A DNA stretch of 64,000 bases. It comes from Alistipes sp. GTDB lineage: Bacteria > Bacteroidota > Bacteroidia > Bacteroidales > Rikenellaceae. Shown here piece by piece: positions 34,608 to 43,698 of this stretch; position 1 is the stretch's first letter; each line of letters opens with the position of its first letter. The notes beneath the pieces were generated by a model, which had not been told where the DNA came from, searched no databases, and saw nothing but the letters and a program-made list of their open reading frames with translations. Position numbers and translations under genes: made by a program. The stretch is from contig JAFXFM010000006.1 in NCBI GenBank assembly GCA_017520545.1, positions 44,409 through 108,408 on the forward strand. Direction: 5' to 3'.

Positions 34608-37067
34608 TTAAAAGTCGTAGCCGACAATATTGTCTGCATACTCTTTCCAGCCGAACGCAGATTTATACACCTCCACCGATGCTCGTGGCACATAAATTTT
34701 ACAACCCGAAGGTTCGCCTTCGTCATCGTGGAATATACTACGATAATATACTCTTGGCGGAGTAGTTGGCTTGCAATATACGCTTTTCAGCGAGGTGCAA
34801 CCTTTGAATGCTGGATCTCCAATAATAGTAACGCTATTAGGAATGGTAATACTTTTCAGCGAGGTGCAACCAAGGAATGCCCCCCAATCAATCGTAGTAA
34901 CGCTATTCGGAATAGTAATACTTTTTAGCGAGGTGCAACCAAGGAATGCATACTTTCCAATCTTAGTAATGCTATCAGGAATTTTAATGCTTTTCAGCGA
35001 GGTGCAAGCAAAGAATGCAGAACGTTCAATCTCAGTAACACTATTAGGAATTGTATATTCAGTTAATCCGTTAGGGGCGAATACTAACAATGCTCCATCC
35101 TTTATCAAACAACGATTGTCTTCCGATGCAAATTTTCCATAAAAACTTTTCAGCGAGGTGCATCCGGAGAATGCGTCCTCTCCAATCTCAGCAACACGGT
35201 TCGGGATTGTAATGCTTGCTATCGAAGTGCAACCAGAGAATGCCTCCCAACCAATCTCAGTAACGCTATTAGGAATTTTAACACTTTTCAGCGAGGTGCA
35301 CTTATAGAATGTATGATTTCCAATATAAGTAACGCTATTAGGGATAGTAATACTTTCCAGCGAGGTGCAATTATAGAATGCCCCCATTCCAATCTCAGTA
35401 ACGCTATCGGGAATTTTAACACTTTCCAGCGAGGTGCAACCGTTGAATGCATCCTCTCCAATCTTAGTAACGCCATTGCCGATTGTAACACTTTTCAGCG
35501 AGGTGCAATTATTGAATGCTTCCTTTCCAATATAAGTAACGCTATTCGGAATTTTAATACTTTTCAGCGAGGTGCAACCGTCGAATGCAAAATAGCCAAT
35601 CTCAGTAACGCTATCGGGAATGGTAATGCTTATTAGCGAGGTGCAACCTTTGAATACTCGATCTCCAATAATAGTAACGCTATTAGGAATGGTAATACTT
35701 TTCAGCGAGGTGCAACCGTAGAATGCTCGATTTCCAATCGAAGTAACGCTATTCGGAATTGTAATGCTTGTCAGTGAGGTGCAATCCTCGAATGCACGAT
35801 AGCGAATCGAAGTAACGCCATTCGGAATTGTAATACTTGTCAGCGATGTGCAGCCTTTGAATGCATAAGATTCAATAAATCTTGATCCTTTTCTTATTGA
35901 ATATGATGTACGTGTTCTGTCTTCCGCTTCCACTAAATAAGTATCAGCGTATCTTATTCCATCTATTACAGGTAGCGAGGTGCAACCGTCGAATGCAAAA
36001 TATCCAATTTCAGTAACGCTATTCGGAATTTTAATGCTTATTAGCGAGGTGCAACCTTTGAATGCTCGAACTCCAAGCTTAGTAACACTATCGGGAATTG
36101 TAATACTTGCCAGCGAAGTGCAATTATTGAATGCTTCCTTTCCAATATAAGTAACGCTATTAGGAATTTTAATACTTTTCAGCGAGGTGCAATCGGAGAA
36201 TGCCCAAGGTCCAATTTCAGTAACGCTATTCGGAATTTTAATGCTTTTTAGCGAGGTGCAACCGGAGAATGCCCAATCTCCAATCTTGGTAATAGGCTTG
36301 TTAAAAGCCATAATGCCTACGCCATCTGTATAGATGTTTGATGTTATGTTGGCGTGCAAATCGGTGCCTTGGCAAGGTGAAACAATCTTCCCGTCAGACG
36401 AGGTGTAGAGCATTACGTTGTGGGTTATATATCCATTCAAATCGGCGACACTTGTGCCTTCGGAGATTAAGAGATATTTGTCTTTTCCAAACGCTTTTAT
36501 CTCCTTGTAGTTGCTTGGCTGAACGATTATTTTGCCATTGCGCTTTGCCAAGCCATAATTGCTGCCGATGGTGATTTTTAGGGTATTTTTATCGAATACC
36601 GAAATATCGTCATACTCCGAAGCAATAATAATCTTGCCCGCATAGTCTATAAGGCCATACTTATCGCCAATCCGAGCCATCAAGAGATTGTTCGCAAATG
36701 TGTGAAGTTTATCGTACTTAATAGGTGTAATCTCTTTGGCATCGCAGATTACGCCATATTTTCCGTTCAACTTTACAATGGTATAATTGCCATATTGTTC
36801 CTCTACGCCATTGTATTTTGGCTTGACCACGAACTTGCCATTGGTGCCAATAATGCCCCACAAACCCTTGTGGCAGACAAATGCGTATGGACCTTGGAAG
36901 TTTTTAGCCTCCTCGAACTTTGGTTTGATAATAAAAGCTTCCTTGCCATTTCTCTTCTCGCCCCAATAGCCATATACCTCCTTTTTAGGGTGCTTCTTAG
37001 GTGTTAGGCGTTGTGCCGACACAAGCATCGGCAACAGTATGAATAGTAGTAGAAATAGTCGTTTCAT
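34608..37067 (-). CDS. secreted WG-repeat plus BspA-type leucine-rich-repeat protein
   Basis: 819 aa. The start at 37067 (MKRLFLLLFILLPMLVSAQ) gives a signal peptide; the ORF continues 79 codons upstream only through promoter sequence. Residues about 20-230 are WG-type repeats (KPKYNGVEEQYGNYTIVKLN, KYGVICDAKEITPIKYD). About 250-760 hold some 20 BspA/LRR_5 repeats of 23 residues, each with xCTSLKSIxIPNSVTxIGxxAF. Two longer irregular repeats (around the IDGIRYADTYL and YGKFASEDNRC segments) break the series. The C-terminus KIYVPRASVEVYKSAFGWKEY is the standard end of such proteins. BspA relatives bind host matrix or other bacteria. The 69-bp DNA repeats invite recombination. Confidence 0.88.
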   Translation of the reverse strand: MKRLFLLLFILLPMLVSAQRLTPKKHPKKEVYGYWGEKRNGKEAFIIKPKFEEAKNFQGPYAFVCHKGLWGIIGTNGKFVVKPKYNGVEEQYGNYTIVKLNGKYGVICDAKEITPIKYDKLHTFANNLLMARIGDKYGLIDYAGKIIIASEYDDISVFDKNTLKITIGSNYGLAKRNGKIIVQPSNYKEIKAFGKDKYLLISEGTSVADLNGYITHNVMLYTSSDGKIVSPCQGTDLHANITSNIYTDGVGIMAFNKPITKIGDWAFSGCTSLKSIKIPNSVTEIGPWAFSDCTSLKSIKIPNSVTYIGKEAFNNCTSLASITIPDSVTKLGVRAFKGCTSLISIKIPNSVTEIGYFAFDGCTSLPVIDGIRYADTYLVEAEDRTRTSYSIRKGSRFIESYAFKGCTSLTSITIPNGVTSIRYRAFEDCTSLTSITIPNSVTSIGNRAFYGCTSLKSITIPNSVTIIGDRVFKGCTSLISITIPDSVTEIGYFAFDGCTSLKSIKIPNSVTYIGKEAFNNCTSLKSVTIGNGVTKIGEDAFNGCTSLESVKIPDSVTEIGMGAFYNCTSLESITIPNSVTYIGNHTFYKCTSLKSVKIPNSVTEIGWEAFSGCTSIASITIPNRVAEIGEDAFSGCTSLKSFYGKFASEDNRCLIKDGALLVFAPNGLTEYTIPNSVTEIERSAFFACTSLKSIKIPDSITKIGKYAFLGCTSLKSITIPNSVTTIDWGAFLGCTSLKSITIPNSVTIIGDPAFKGCTSLKSVYCKPTTPPRVYYRSIFHDDEGEPSGCKIYVPRASVEVYKSAFGWKEYADNIVGYDF

Positions 37068-37100
37068 ATTTGCAAATTGGAAATTATTCGATTTGCAGTA

Positions 37101-37108
37101 CAAATATA
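37101..37108 (-). promoter_or_regulatory. -7 box of the LRR protein gene
   Basis: TATATTTG on the minus strand, predicted start near 37096, about 29 nt before the ATG. Confidence 0.55.
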
Positions 37109-37181
37109 GCGAATTATTTGCGAATTTTGGTAATTGGTCAAACTTTTGATGCACAACCTTTAACTTTTGACTAATTTTTTC

Positions 37182-37189
37182 TATTTTTG
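37182..37189 (+). promoter_or_regulatory. -7 box of the rpe cluster
   Basis: TATTTTTG, predicted start near 37194 and ATG at 37209. Confidence 0.55.
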
Positions 37190-37208
37190 CAAAAAAATAG
37201 AGTGAACT

Positions 37209-37856
37209 ATGAGAATTGTTGCTCCTTCGATACTCTCTGCCGACTTTGGCAATCTCGAAAGAGATATCAAAATGATTGATCGCTCCGCTGCGGAGTGGGT
37301 GCATATCGATGTTATGGACGGCGTGTTTGTGCCTAACATCTCGTTCGGTTTCCCTGTGATGAAGCCCGTGCGCAAGGCTACTTCAAAGGTGCTCGATGTT
37401 CATTTGATGATTGTCGAGCCGGAGAGGTATGTGAAACGTTTTGTGGAGGCAGGCGCCGACTATGTAACCTTCCACCACGAGGCGTGCGCTAACCCTCGTG
37501 CTGCCATTGCCGAGATTAAGGCCGCAGGTGCAAAGGCGGGTGTGAGCATAAAGCCTGCAACCCCTGCCGAGGCAATTTTCGACTACCTCTCGGAGTTGGA
37601 CTTGGTGCTTGTGATGAGCGTGGAGCCGGGTTTTGGCGGTCAGTCATTTATGCCCGATTCGCTCGATAAGGTGCGAGCATTGCGTCGGGAGATTGACGAG
37701 AAGGGCTACAACTGCCTGATAGAGATTGATGGCGGAATCTCGGCAAAGAATGCCCGCGAGGTGTTCGATGCCGGTGTGAATGCAGTGGTTGCCGGCTCGT
37801 CGGTATTTGGCGCAGAGAGTCCCGAACAGGCGATAATTGATATTTTGAATGCGTAA
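37209..37856 (+). CDS. rpe: ribulose-phosphate 3-epimerase
   Basis: Pentose-phosphate pathway TIM-barrel enzyme interconverting ribulose-5-P and xylulose-5-P. 215 aa. APSILSADFGNLE, HIDVMDGVFVPNISFG with the catalytic Asp and metal His, DVHLMIVEPE, FHHEA, MSVEPGFGGQSF, and EIDGGISAKN with the second catalytic Asp. Its stop codon overlaps the ATG of the ABC-F gene (TAATG at 37854-37858), so translation is coupled. Confidence 0.97.
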   Translation: MRIVAPSILSADFGNLERDIKMIDRSAAEWVHIDVMDGVFVPNISFGFPVMKPVRKATSKVLDVHLMIVEPERYVKRFVEAGADYVTFHHEACANPRAAIAEIKAAGAKAGVSIKPATPAEAIFDYLSELDLVLVMSVEPGFGGQSFMPDSLDKVRALRREIDEKGYNCLIEIDGGISAKNAREVFDAGVNAVVAGSSVFGAESPEQAIIDILNA

Positions 37857-39784
37857 TGATTTCGATAGATAACCTCACTGTAAGTTTTGGCGGCTGGACG
37901 CTCTTCGATGGCATTTCGTTCCTTGTAAATCCGAAGGAGCGCATCGGTTTAGTCGGTCGCAACGGCGCAGGAAAAACAACAATACTCAAACTTATAGCAG
38001 GCTTACAGCAGCCCACCTCTGGTGCTGTAACCAAAAATGCCGACTGCACAATCGGCTACCTTCCACAGCAGATGCAGGTGGCAGATACCACCACGCTTAT
38101 AGCCGAAACGGCAAAGGCTTTTGAAGAGGTTTTGGCGTTGGAGGCAGAAATTGAGCAACTCACTGCCGATATTGCGGTGCGCACCGACTACGAAAGCGAG
38201 GAGTATGAAAAATTGTTGCATCGCCTAAACGATGCCAACGACCGCTATCATATTCTCGGTGGCGATACACGTGATGCCGATATCGAAAAGACTCTGCTTG
38301 GCTTGGGTTTTCGTCGTGATGAGTTCGAGAAGCCTACGTGTGAGTTCTCGGGCGGATGGCGTATGCGAATTGAGTTGGCAAAACTGCTGTTGCGTCGCCC
38401 TTCGATTTTTCTGCTCGACGAGCCGACAAACCACCTCGATATAGAGTCTATTCAGTGGTTGGAGGAGTATCTGAAAAACTACAACGGTGCGGTGCTGCTT
38501 ATCTCGCACGATAGGGCATTTTTGGATAACGTTACAACCCGCACGATAGAGTTGTCGTTGGGCAAAATTTACGACTATAAAGTGCCTTATTCGCAATTTG
38601 TTACTCTTCGTGCCGAGCGCCGTGCACAACAGTTGGCGGCCTACCAAAACCAGCAGCGTCTAATCGAAAAGAGCGAGGAGTTTATCGAGAAGTTCCGCTA
38701 CAAACCCACCAAGTCTAATCAGGTGCAGTCGCGCATCAAACAACTCGACAAGTTGGAGCGTATCGAGGTCGAAGAGGAGGATTTGGCAACGTTGAATATC
38801 AAGTTTCCACCGGCACCTCGTTCAGGTCAGATTGTGGCGGATATTAAGGGCGTGGGTAAGGCATTTGGCGACCATCGAGTATTTTCGGGTGCGGAGTTCA
38901 CCATTCATAAGGGCGATAAAATTGCGCTCGTTGGCCGAAATGGCGAGGGTAAGACAACCTTCGCACGAATGCTCATTGGCGAGTTGGAGCAGTCGGAGGG
39001 CGAGATAAAGATTGGTGCGAATGTCAGCATCGGCTACTACGCCCAAAATCAGGACGATTTGATGAATGGCGACTTTACGGTTTACGACACCCTCGACAGG
39101 GTTGCCGTAGGCGATATACGTACTCGTCTGCGAGATATTCTCGGAGCATTTCTATTCCGTGGCGAGGATGTCGATAAGAAGGTTAAGGTTTTGTCGGGTG
39201 GCGAACGTTCTCGTTTGGCTATGGCTCGTATGATGCTCGAACCGCACAATTTGCTCGTTCTCGACGAGCCGACAAACCATATGGATATGCGCTCGAAGGA
39301 TATCCTTAAAACGGCGTTGCAGAAGTTCGATGGAACGGTGGTTGTTGTGTCGCACGATCGTGAGTTTCTGGACGGCGTAGTCGATAAAGTTTACGAATTT
39401 AGAGATGGGGGAGTGCGTGAGTACCTTGGAGGTATCTACTACTTCCTCGAAAAACGGAAACTCGAAAATCTGCACGATATTGAGCGTAAAGCGCCTGTTG
39501 TAGCCACTGCAAAGCAGGAACAATCGCAGGGTAAACTCTCATACGAACAGAAGAAGGAGCAGGAGAAGTTGCTCCGTAAGCTGCGCAAAAATGTGGAGCA
39601 AATAGAGGCAGAGTTGGCAGATGTCGAGAAGAGAATTGCCGAGTATGATGCCCGCTTTGCCGTTGCAACGGAGTATAATGCTGACGATTACAAGGTGTAT
39701 GATGAGTTGAAGGGACGCTATGATCATTTGATGCACGAGTGGGAGAAGGCGTCGTATGAATTGGAAATAACTGAACAACAATAG
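37856..39784 (+). CDS. ABC-F family ATPase
   Basis: A 642-aa soluble protein with two ABC cassettes and no membrane domain. Walker A GRNGAGKTT (about 36-44) and GRNGEGKTT; signatures FSGGWRMRIELAKLL and LSGGERSRLAMARMM; Walker B LLDEPTNHLD and VLDEPTNHMD. The inter-domain linker (about 245-320) is helical and basic, and a coiled-coil C-terminal extension (about 555-640) makes it Uup/EttA-like. ABC-F proteins act on ribosomes; a housekeeping role is more likely than antibiotic protection. It couples to rpe by overlap and sits 1 nt before the rRNA methyltransferase gene, a plausible ribosome-related cluster. Confidence 0.93.
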   Translation: MISIDNLTVSFGGWTLFDGISFLVNPKERIGLVGRNGAGKTTILKLIAGLQQPTSGAVTKNADCTIGYLPQQMQVADTTTLIAETAKAFEEVLALEAEIEQLTADIAVRTDYESEEYEKLLHRLNDANDRYHILGGDTRDADIEKTLLGLGFRRDEFEKPTCEFSGGWRMRIELAKLLLRRPSIFLLDEPTNHLDIESIQWLEEYLKNYNGAVLLISHDRAFLDNVTTRTIELSLGKIYDYKVPYSQFVTLRAERRAQQLAAYQNQQRLIEKSEEFIEKFRYKPTKSNQVQSRIKQLDKLERIEVEEEDLATLNIKFPPAPRSGQIVADIKGVGKAFGDHRVFSGAEFTIHKGDKIALVGRNGEGKTTFARMLIGELEQSEGEIKIGANVSIGYYAQNQDDLMNGDFTVYDTLDRVAVGDIRTRLRDILGAFLFRGEDVDKKVKVLSGGERSRLAMARMMLEPHNLLVLDEPTNHMDMRSKDILKTALQKFDGTVVVVSHDREFLDGVVDKVYEFRDGGVREYLGGIYYFLEKRKLENLHDIERKAPVVATAKQEQSQGKLSYEQKKEQEKLLRKLRKNVEQIEAELADVEKRIAEYDARFAVATEYNADDYKVYDELKGRYDHLMHEWEKASYELEITEQQ

Positions 39785-39785
39785 T

Positions 39786-40517
39786 ATGGAGAACATTGTC
39801 TTTGGTATTCGCCCTGTAGCTGAGGCTATCGAATCGGGCAAGCAGATTGAGAAAATTTATATTCGCAAGGGTGCTGAGGGGCAACTTATGACCGACCTCA
39901 AAGACCTATGCTATCGTCATCGCCGCCACTATCAGGAGGTACCAGTCGAGAAACTGAATCGTATGACGCGTGGCAACCACCAAGGTGTTGTGGCTGTTAT
40001 CGCGGCGATTGATTATGTGGAGGTGTCCGATATCTTGGAGCGTGTTCCCGAGGACGAAACTCCACTTATCGTTGTGTTTGATAATGTTACCGATGTGCGC
40101 AACTTCGGTGGTATAGCTCGCTCGGCAGAGTGTGCAGGAGCGCACGGCATCATCTCGTCGTTGAAGAACTCGGCACCGGTAAACGCCGACTCTATTCGCT
40201 CGTCGGCAGGTGCTTTAACCCGTATTCCTGTGGCTCGAGTCGGCTCTATCCGCAATACATTGAAGTCGTTGCAGGCGGAGGGATTTCAGATTGTTGCCGC
40301 TACGGAGCATAGCCGAAAATTGATGTATGATGCCGATCTAACGAAGCCTACCGTTATCGTTATGGGCTCGGAGGAGAATGGCATTTCGAAGGAGGTTTTG
40401 AAGTTGTGCGACGAGCAGCTTGCAATTCCGATGATTGGCGCAATCGAGTCGTTAAATGTGTCGGCAGCAGCGGCAATTATGCTATTCGAGGTTGTTCGCC
40501 AACGAATTGGAGATTAA
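39786..40517 (+). CDS. rlmB: TrmH/RlmB-type 23S rRNA 2'-O-methyltransferase
   Basis: A 243-aa SPOUT methyltransferase that in E. coli methylates G2251 of 23S rRNA. The N-terminal substrate-binding domain (NIVFGIRPVAEAIESG...) is followed by the knot domain: DNVTDVRNFGGIARSAECAG (motif 1 with Asn/Arg), VIVMGSEENGISKEVL (motif 2) and SLNVSAAAAIMLFEVVRQR (motif 3). All catalytic positions are present. Joined to the ABC-F gene almost without a gap. Confidence 0.93.
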   Translation: MENIVFGIRPVAEAIESGKQIEKIYIRKGAEGQLMTDLKDLCYRHRRHYQEVPVEKLNRMTRGNHQGVVAVIAAIDYVEVSDILERVPEDETPLIVVFDNVTDVRNFGGIARSAECAGAHGIISSLKNSAPVNADSIRSSAGALTRIPVARVGSIRNTLKSLQAEGFQIVAATEHSRKLMYDADLTKPTVIVMGSEENGISKEVLKLCDEQLAIPMIGAIESLNVSAAAAIMLFEVVRQRIGD

Positions 40518-40543
40518 AAAGTTGCACTACCTTATCTAAATTG

Positions 40544-41611
40544 ATGGATAAGATATATAAACACCCAAAACTTGGCGATATTCTGTTGCGCCAACGCTGG
40601 ACCACAAGTCGCATTTCGCTCTCGGTGAAGCCATCGGGCGAGGTGCGATTGTCGTATCCGCGCCTTATCTCTACCGCAAAGGCTTTGCGCTTTTTGGAAG
40701 AGAAGGTGGAGTGGGTGTTGAAGATGCGGGAGAAGGTTGCGGAGCGTGCAATGCAGGGTGCGGATTATTCGCCTGCACAAATTGAGGCGTTGCGCAAGGA
40801 GGCGAGGAGAGTGTTGCCTGATATGGTGGAGAGGTTGGCACGCGAAAACGGCTTTACTTATGGTCGTGTAACCATTCGCGCAACACGTTCTAAATGGGGG
40901 TGTTGTACCTCGCAAAATAATCTGTCGCTATCGCTTTTCCTAATGACGTTGCCAACCCACTTGCAGGAGTTTGTCGTGCTGCACGAGTTGTGCCATACCG
41001 TACATCACAACCACTCGGCGGAGTTCCACGCTCTGCTTGACAAGGTTACGGGAGGCAGAGAAAAAGAGTTGAATAGACAGTTGAAAGGTGTTCGTAAGAA
41101 CCTTCGTTTCCGTCAGGGTGTAGAGGCGGATTTGGACGTTGTGATGGGCTTGGTTGCTGATGCTCAAAATTGGTTTAGAAGACAATGTATAGACCAGTGG
41201 CAAGATGGCTATCCAACCCGAGAGTTGATATTAAGCGATATTTCAGGTAAAATAAACTATATTGTTGAATATAACGGTGATATAGCGGCTTCGGCTGTTA
41301 TATCGTTTGCTGGTGAGCCGACCTATTCCAAAATAGATGGTCGGGGGTGGTTAAACGAAAATTCCTATGCCGTGGTACATCGAATTGCTGTGTCGGATAG
41401 GTTTCGACGTATGGGTATAGCAAAGGAGATTTTGCACTATACGGAGGAGTTATGTGTGGAAAATGGAGTTTCAGATATCCGAATTGACACGCATCGCAAT
41501 AATAGAGCAATGTTGTCGTTGCTTAGAAAGATGGGTTATATCCACTGCGGTCGTATAACCCTCGTCTCGGGGGCTTACCGCGAGGCGTACCACAAAGTGT
41601 TAAACAGTTAA
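40544..41611 (+). CDS. YgjP-like metallopeptidase fused to a GNAT acetyltransferase
   Basis: 355 aa in one frame. The start at 40544 (MDKIYKHPKLGD) avoids overlap with rlmB. Residues 1-190: YgjP/DUF45 (SprT-like fold) domain with KWGCCTSQNNLSLSLFLMTLP and the zinc motif HELCHTVHHNHSAEFH. Residues about 192-355: GNAT domain, from FRQGVEADLDVVMGLVADAQ, with VVHRIAVSDRFRRMGIAKEIL as the acetyl-CoA loop and NNRAMLSLLRKMGY. The junction is clean at the first GNAT strand. YgjP proteins normally stand alone, so the fusion is uncommon. Both active sites look intact; the joint function is unknown. A sequencing frameshift fusing two genes is possible but not indicated. Confidence 0.85.
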   Translation: MDKIYKHPKLGDILLRQRWTTSRISLSVKPSGEVRLSYPRLISTAKALRFLEEKVEWVLKMREKVAERAMQGADYSPAQIEALRKEARRVLPDMVERLARENGFTYGRVTIRATRSKWGCCTSQNNLSLSLFLMTLPTHLQEFVVLHELCHTVHHNHSAEFHALLDKVTGGREKELNRQLKGVRKNLRFRQGVEADLDVVMGLVADAQNWFRRQCIDQWQDGYPTRELILSDISGKINYIVEYNGDIAASAVISFAGEPTYSKIDGRGWLNENSYAVVHRIAVSDRFRRMGIAKEILHYTEELCVENGVSDIRIDTHRNNRAMLSLLRKMGYIHCGRITLVSGAYREAYHKVLNS

Positions 41612-41622
41612 AAACGAAAGAT

Positions 41623-42444
41623 ATGTCGTATAATTTATTGAAAGGTAAGCGCGGAATTATCTTTGGCGCACTTAACGAGCAATCAATTGCTTGGAAAATT
41701 GCCGAGCGAGCAGTCGAGGAGGGGGCGCAAATTCTTCTGACTAACACTCCCGTAGCACTTCGCTTGGGTGCAATTAATAAGCTTGCGGAGCAGTGCGATG
41801 CTATTGTCGTGCCATCGGACGCCACTTCGGTTGAAGATTTACGGAATTTGGTTGATAAGGCGTTAGAATACTTTGGTGGTAAGATAGACTTCGTGCTTCA
41901 CGCAGTCGGAATGTCGCCAAATGTGCGTAAAAATATCCCTTACGAGGCTATCGATTACAACAACTTCTTCAAGACTATGGATATCTCGGCATTGTCATTC
42001 CACAAGTTGATGCAAACTCTCTACGAGAATGATGCAATGGCGGAGTATGGCTCGGTGGTGGCGCTGTCGTATCTTGCTGCGCAACGTACAGTTGAAGGCT
42101 ATTCGGATATGGCGGAGGCAAAAGCAATGTTGGAGAGTATAGCTCGCTCATTTGGAGCGATTTATGCACGTAAATGTAAAGTAAGAGTTAATACGGTTTC
42201 GCAGTCGCCAACTCTCACCACGGCAGGGCAGGGTATTGCCGGAATGGGTGATATGTACGACTACACCGATGCGCTCTCTCCACTCGGTAACGCCTCGGCT
42301 GATGAGTGCGCTGACTATGTAATTACGCTCTTCTCCGACCTTACTCGCAAGGTTACAATGCAGAATCTCTATCACGATGGAGGCTTCTCGTCGATGGGTG
42401 TAGCGGCGTCGGTAATCGAGGCGTTCAAGAGGGGCAAGGAGTAG
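41623..42444 (+). CDS. fabI: enoyl-ACP reductase (FabI type)
   Basis: Last reduction step of fatty-acid elongation, NADH-dependent SDR-like enzyme. 273 aa. GKRGIIFGALNEQSIAWKIA is the FabI nucleotide motif (N-terminal G-x5-S-I-A type, distinct from classical SDR), LHAVGMSPN is the conserved loop, and YSDMAEAK is the Y-x6-K catalytic signature. It follows the fusion gene by 12 nt and is probably the last gene of the rpe-to-fabI run. Confidence 0.95.
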   Translation: MSYNLLKGKRGIIFGALNEQSIAWKIAERAVEEGAQILLTNTPVALRLGAINKLAEQCDAIVVPSDATSVEDLRNLVDKALEYFGGKIDFVLHAVGMSPNVRKNIPYEAIDYNNFFKTMDISALSFHKLMQTLYENDAMAEYGSVVALSYLAAQRTVEGYSDMAEAKAMLESIARSFGAIYARKCKVRVNTVSQSPTLTTAGQGIAGMGDMYDYTDALSPLGNASADECADYVITLFSDLTRKVTMQNLYHDGGFSSMGVAASVIEAFKRGKE

Positions 42445-42503
42445 TATTTCGGCTTTTTTATCGCTCTTTTAGCAATTTGGTGCTATTATTGTGAAAAATA
42501 GTG

Positions 42504-42511
42504 TACCTTTG
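42504..42511 (+). promoter_or_regulatory. -7 box of the rluB gene
   Basis: TACCTTTG, predicted start near 42516. This excludes the in-frame GTG at 42491 as the start codon and supports ATG 42554. Confidence 0.65.
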
Positions 42512-42553
42512 CAGCCAGAGAATAGTCAGGAATGTAAGAAAACAAAAGATATT

Positions 42554-43645
42554 ATGAGAAATTTCAACAGCGACTCATCGCCAGCGCTCTCTCGCTTTGC
42601 GAAGGATAAGCGTCTGCGTACCGAGCGCACAACGACACGTACAGAGCGAGTAACCTCCACTCGTACAACTACAACTCGTACCGAGCGTACAAAACGTGCG
42701 TCGTTCAATCCTAACTTTACGGAGGATAATCGTCCAAAACGCAATATCGAGAGCGGAAAGCGGAGGACGGAAAGCGGAAAACCATATAGGTCGGAGTCGA
42801 AGGGTGGTTTCAAGGCAAAGAGTGATAGCTTTAACAGAGGTAATCGTAAGCCAATGGGCAAAGGCGCAGGTTATAAGGCTAAACCAACTGCCGAGCGCAG
42901 CTATCCAAAGTATAACCCTAACAAAGTTTCGGGCGAGATTCGCTTGAACCGCTTTGTTGCGCAGTCGGGACTCTGCTCACGTCGTGAGGCTGACGACTTT
43001 ATCGCAGCAGGCTTGGTAAGTGTAAATGGCGTTATCGTAACCGAACTCGGCACGAAGGTTAAGCCAACCGATGTTGTGAAGTTTAACGATGAGCGTTTGC
43101 AGGGCGAGAAGAATGTATATTTGGTGCTGAACAAGCCAAAGGGGTACGTTACAACTCTCGAAGACGACCACGCCGAAAAGACCGTTATGGAGTTGGTACA
43201 GAATGCTTGCAAGGAGCGTATCTATCCGGTCGGTCGCTTGGATAAAAACTCGTTGGGATTGTTGCTCTTTACAAACGATGGTGATATTACACGTCAATTG
43301 ACACACCCTTCGTTGCGTAAGAAGAAGATATATGAAGTTGCTTTGGATAAACCGCTTACTCGTGCTGATTTCGAGCAACTTGCCGAGGGTATCACTCTCG
43401 AAGATGGCGATATATATTTCGACGAGATTTCCTATATTAAGGACGATAAGAAGTCGGTGGGTGTGGAGATTCACTCAGGTCGCAACCGCATTGTGCGTCG
43501 TATGTTCGAGCACCTTGGTTACAAGGTTACCAAACTCGACCGTGTATACTATGCGGGTCTTACCAAAAAGAACTTGAAGCGTGGTGCTTGGCGTTTCCTC
43601 ACCTCCGACGAGGTGGCACGCCTCAAAGCAGGAAGATACGAATAG
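42554..43645 (+). CDS. rluB: RluB/RsuA-type rRNA pseudouridine synthase with basic N-terminal extension
   Basis: 363 aa. The first ~120 residues are low-complexity and strongly basic, with an RTERTTTRTERVTSTRTTTT motif and Lys/Gly/Arg-rich text, absent from E. coli RluB; probably disordered and RNA-binding. Then an S4 domain (IRLNRFVAQSGLCSRREADD) and the catalytic domain with PVGRLDKNSLGLLLFTNDGD (catalytic Asp in GRLDxxSxGLL), RKKKIYEVALDKPL and GRNRIVRRMFEHLGY. Likely modifies 23S rRNA in helix 90. It is a single-gene unit with its own promoter and terminator. Confidence 0.9.
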   Translation: MRNFNSDSSPALSRFAKDKRLRTERTTTRTERVTSTRTTTTRTERTKRASFNPNFTEDNRPKRNIESGKRRTESGKPYRSESKGGFKAKSDSFNRGNRKPMGKGAGYKAKPTAERSYPKYNPNKVSGEIRLNRFVAQSGLCSRREADDFIAAGLVSVNGVIVTELGTKVKPTDVVKFNDERLQGEKNVYLVLNKPKGYVTTLEDDHAEKTVMELVQNACKERIYPVGRLDKNSLGLLLFTNDGDITRQLTHPSLRKKKIYEVALDKPLTRADFEQLAEGITLEDGDIYFDEISYIKDDKKSVGVEIHSGRNRIVRRMFEHLGYKVTKLDRVYYAGLTKKNLKRGAWRFLTSDEVARLKAGRYE

Positions 43646-43673
43646 AAAATGCAAAATGCAAAATGCAAAATTG

Positions 43674-43698
43674 GAGCGAGAGAAATCTCGCTCTTTTT
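43674..43698 (+). terminator. rluB terminator
   Basis: Stem GAGCGAGA / TCTCGCTC with a GAAA tetraloop and T5. The T-run ends in TTG, which is also the -33 box of the next promoter. A 7-nt simple repeat (GCAAAAT)n lies just upstream (about 43648-43671). Confidence 0.85.

Noticed and set aside
37068-37304. N-terminal extension of the LRR protein to 37304
   Set aside because: The signal peptide starts at 37067, and the extension contains the gene's own promoter and that of rpe.
42491-42553. GTG start for the rluB gene
   Set aside because: It lies upstream of the predicted transcription start, and the extra peptide has no family support.
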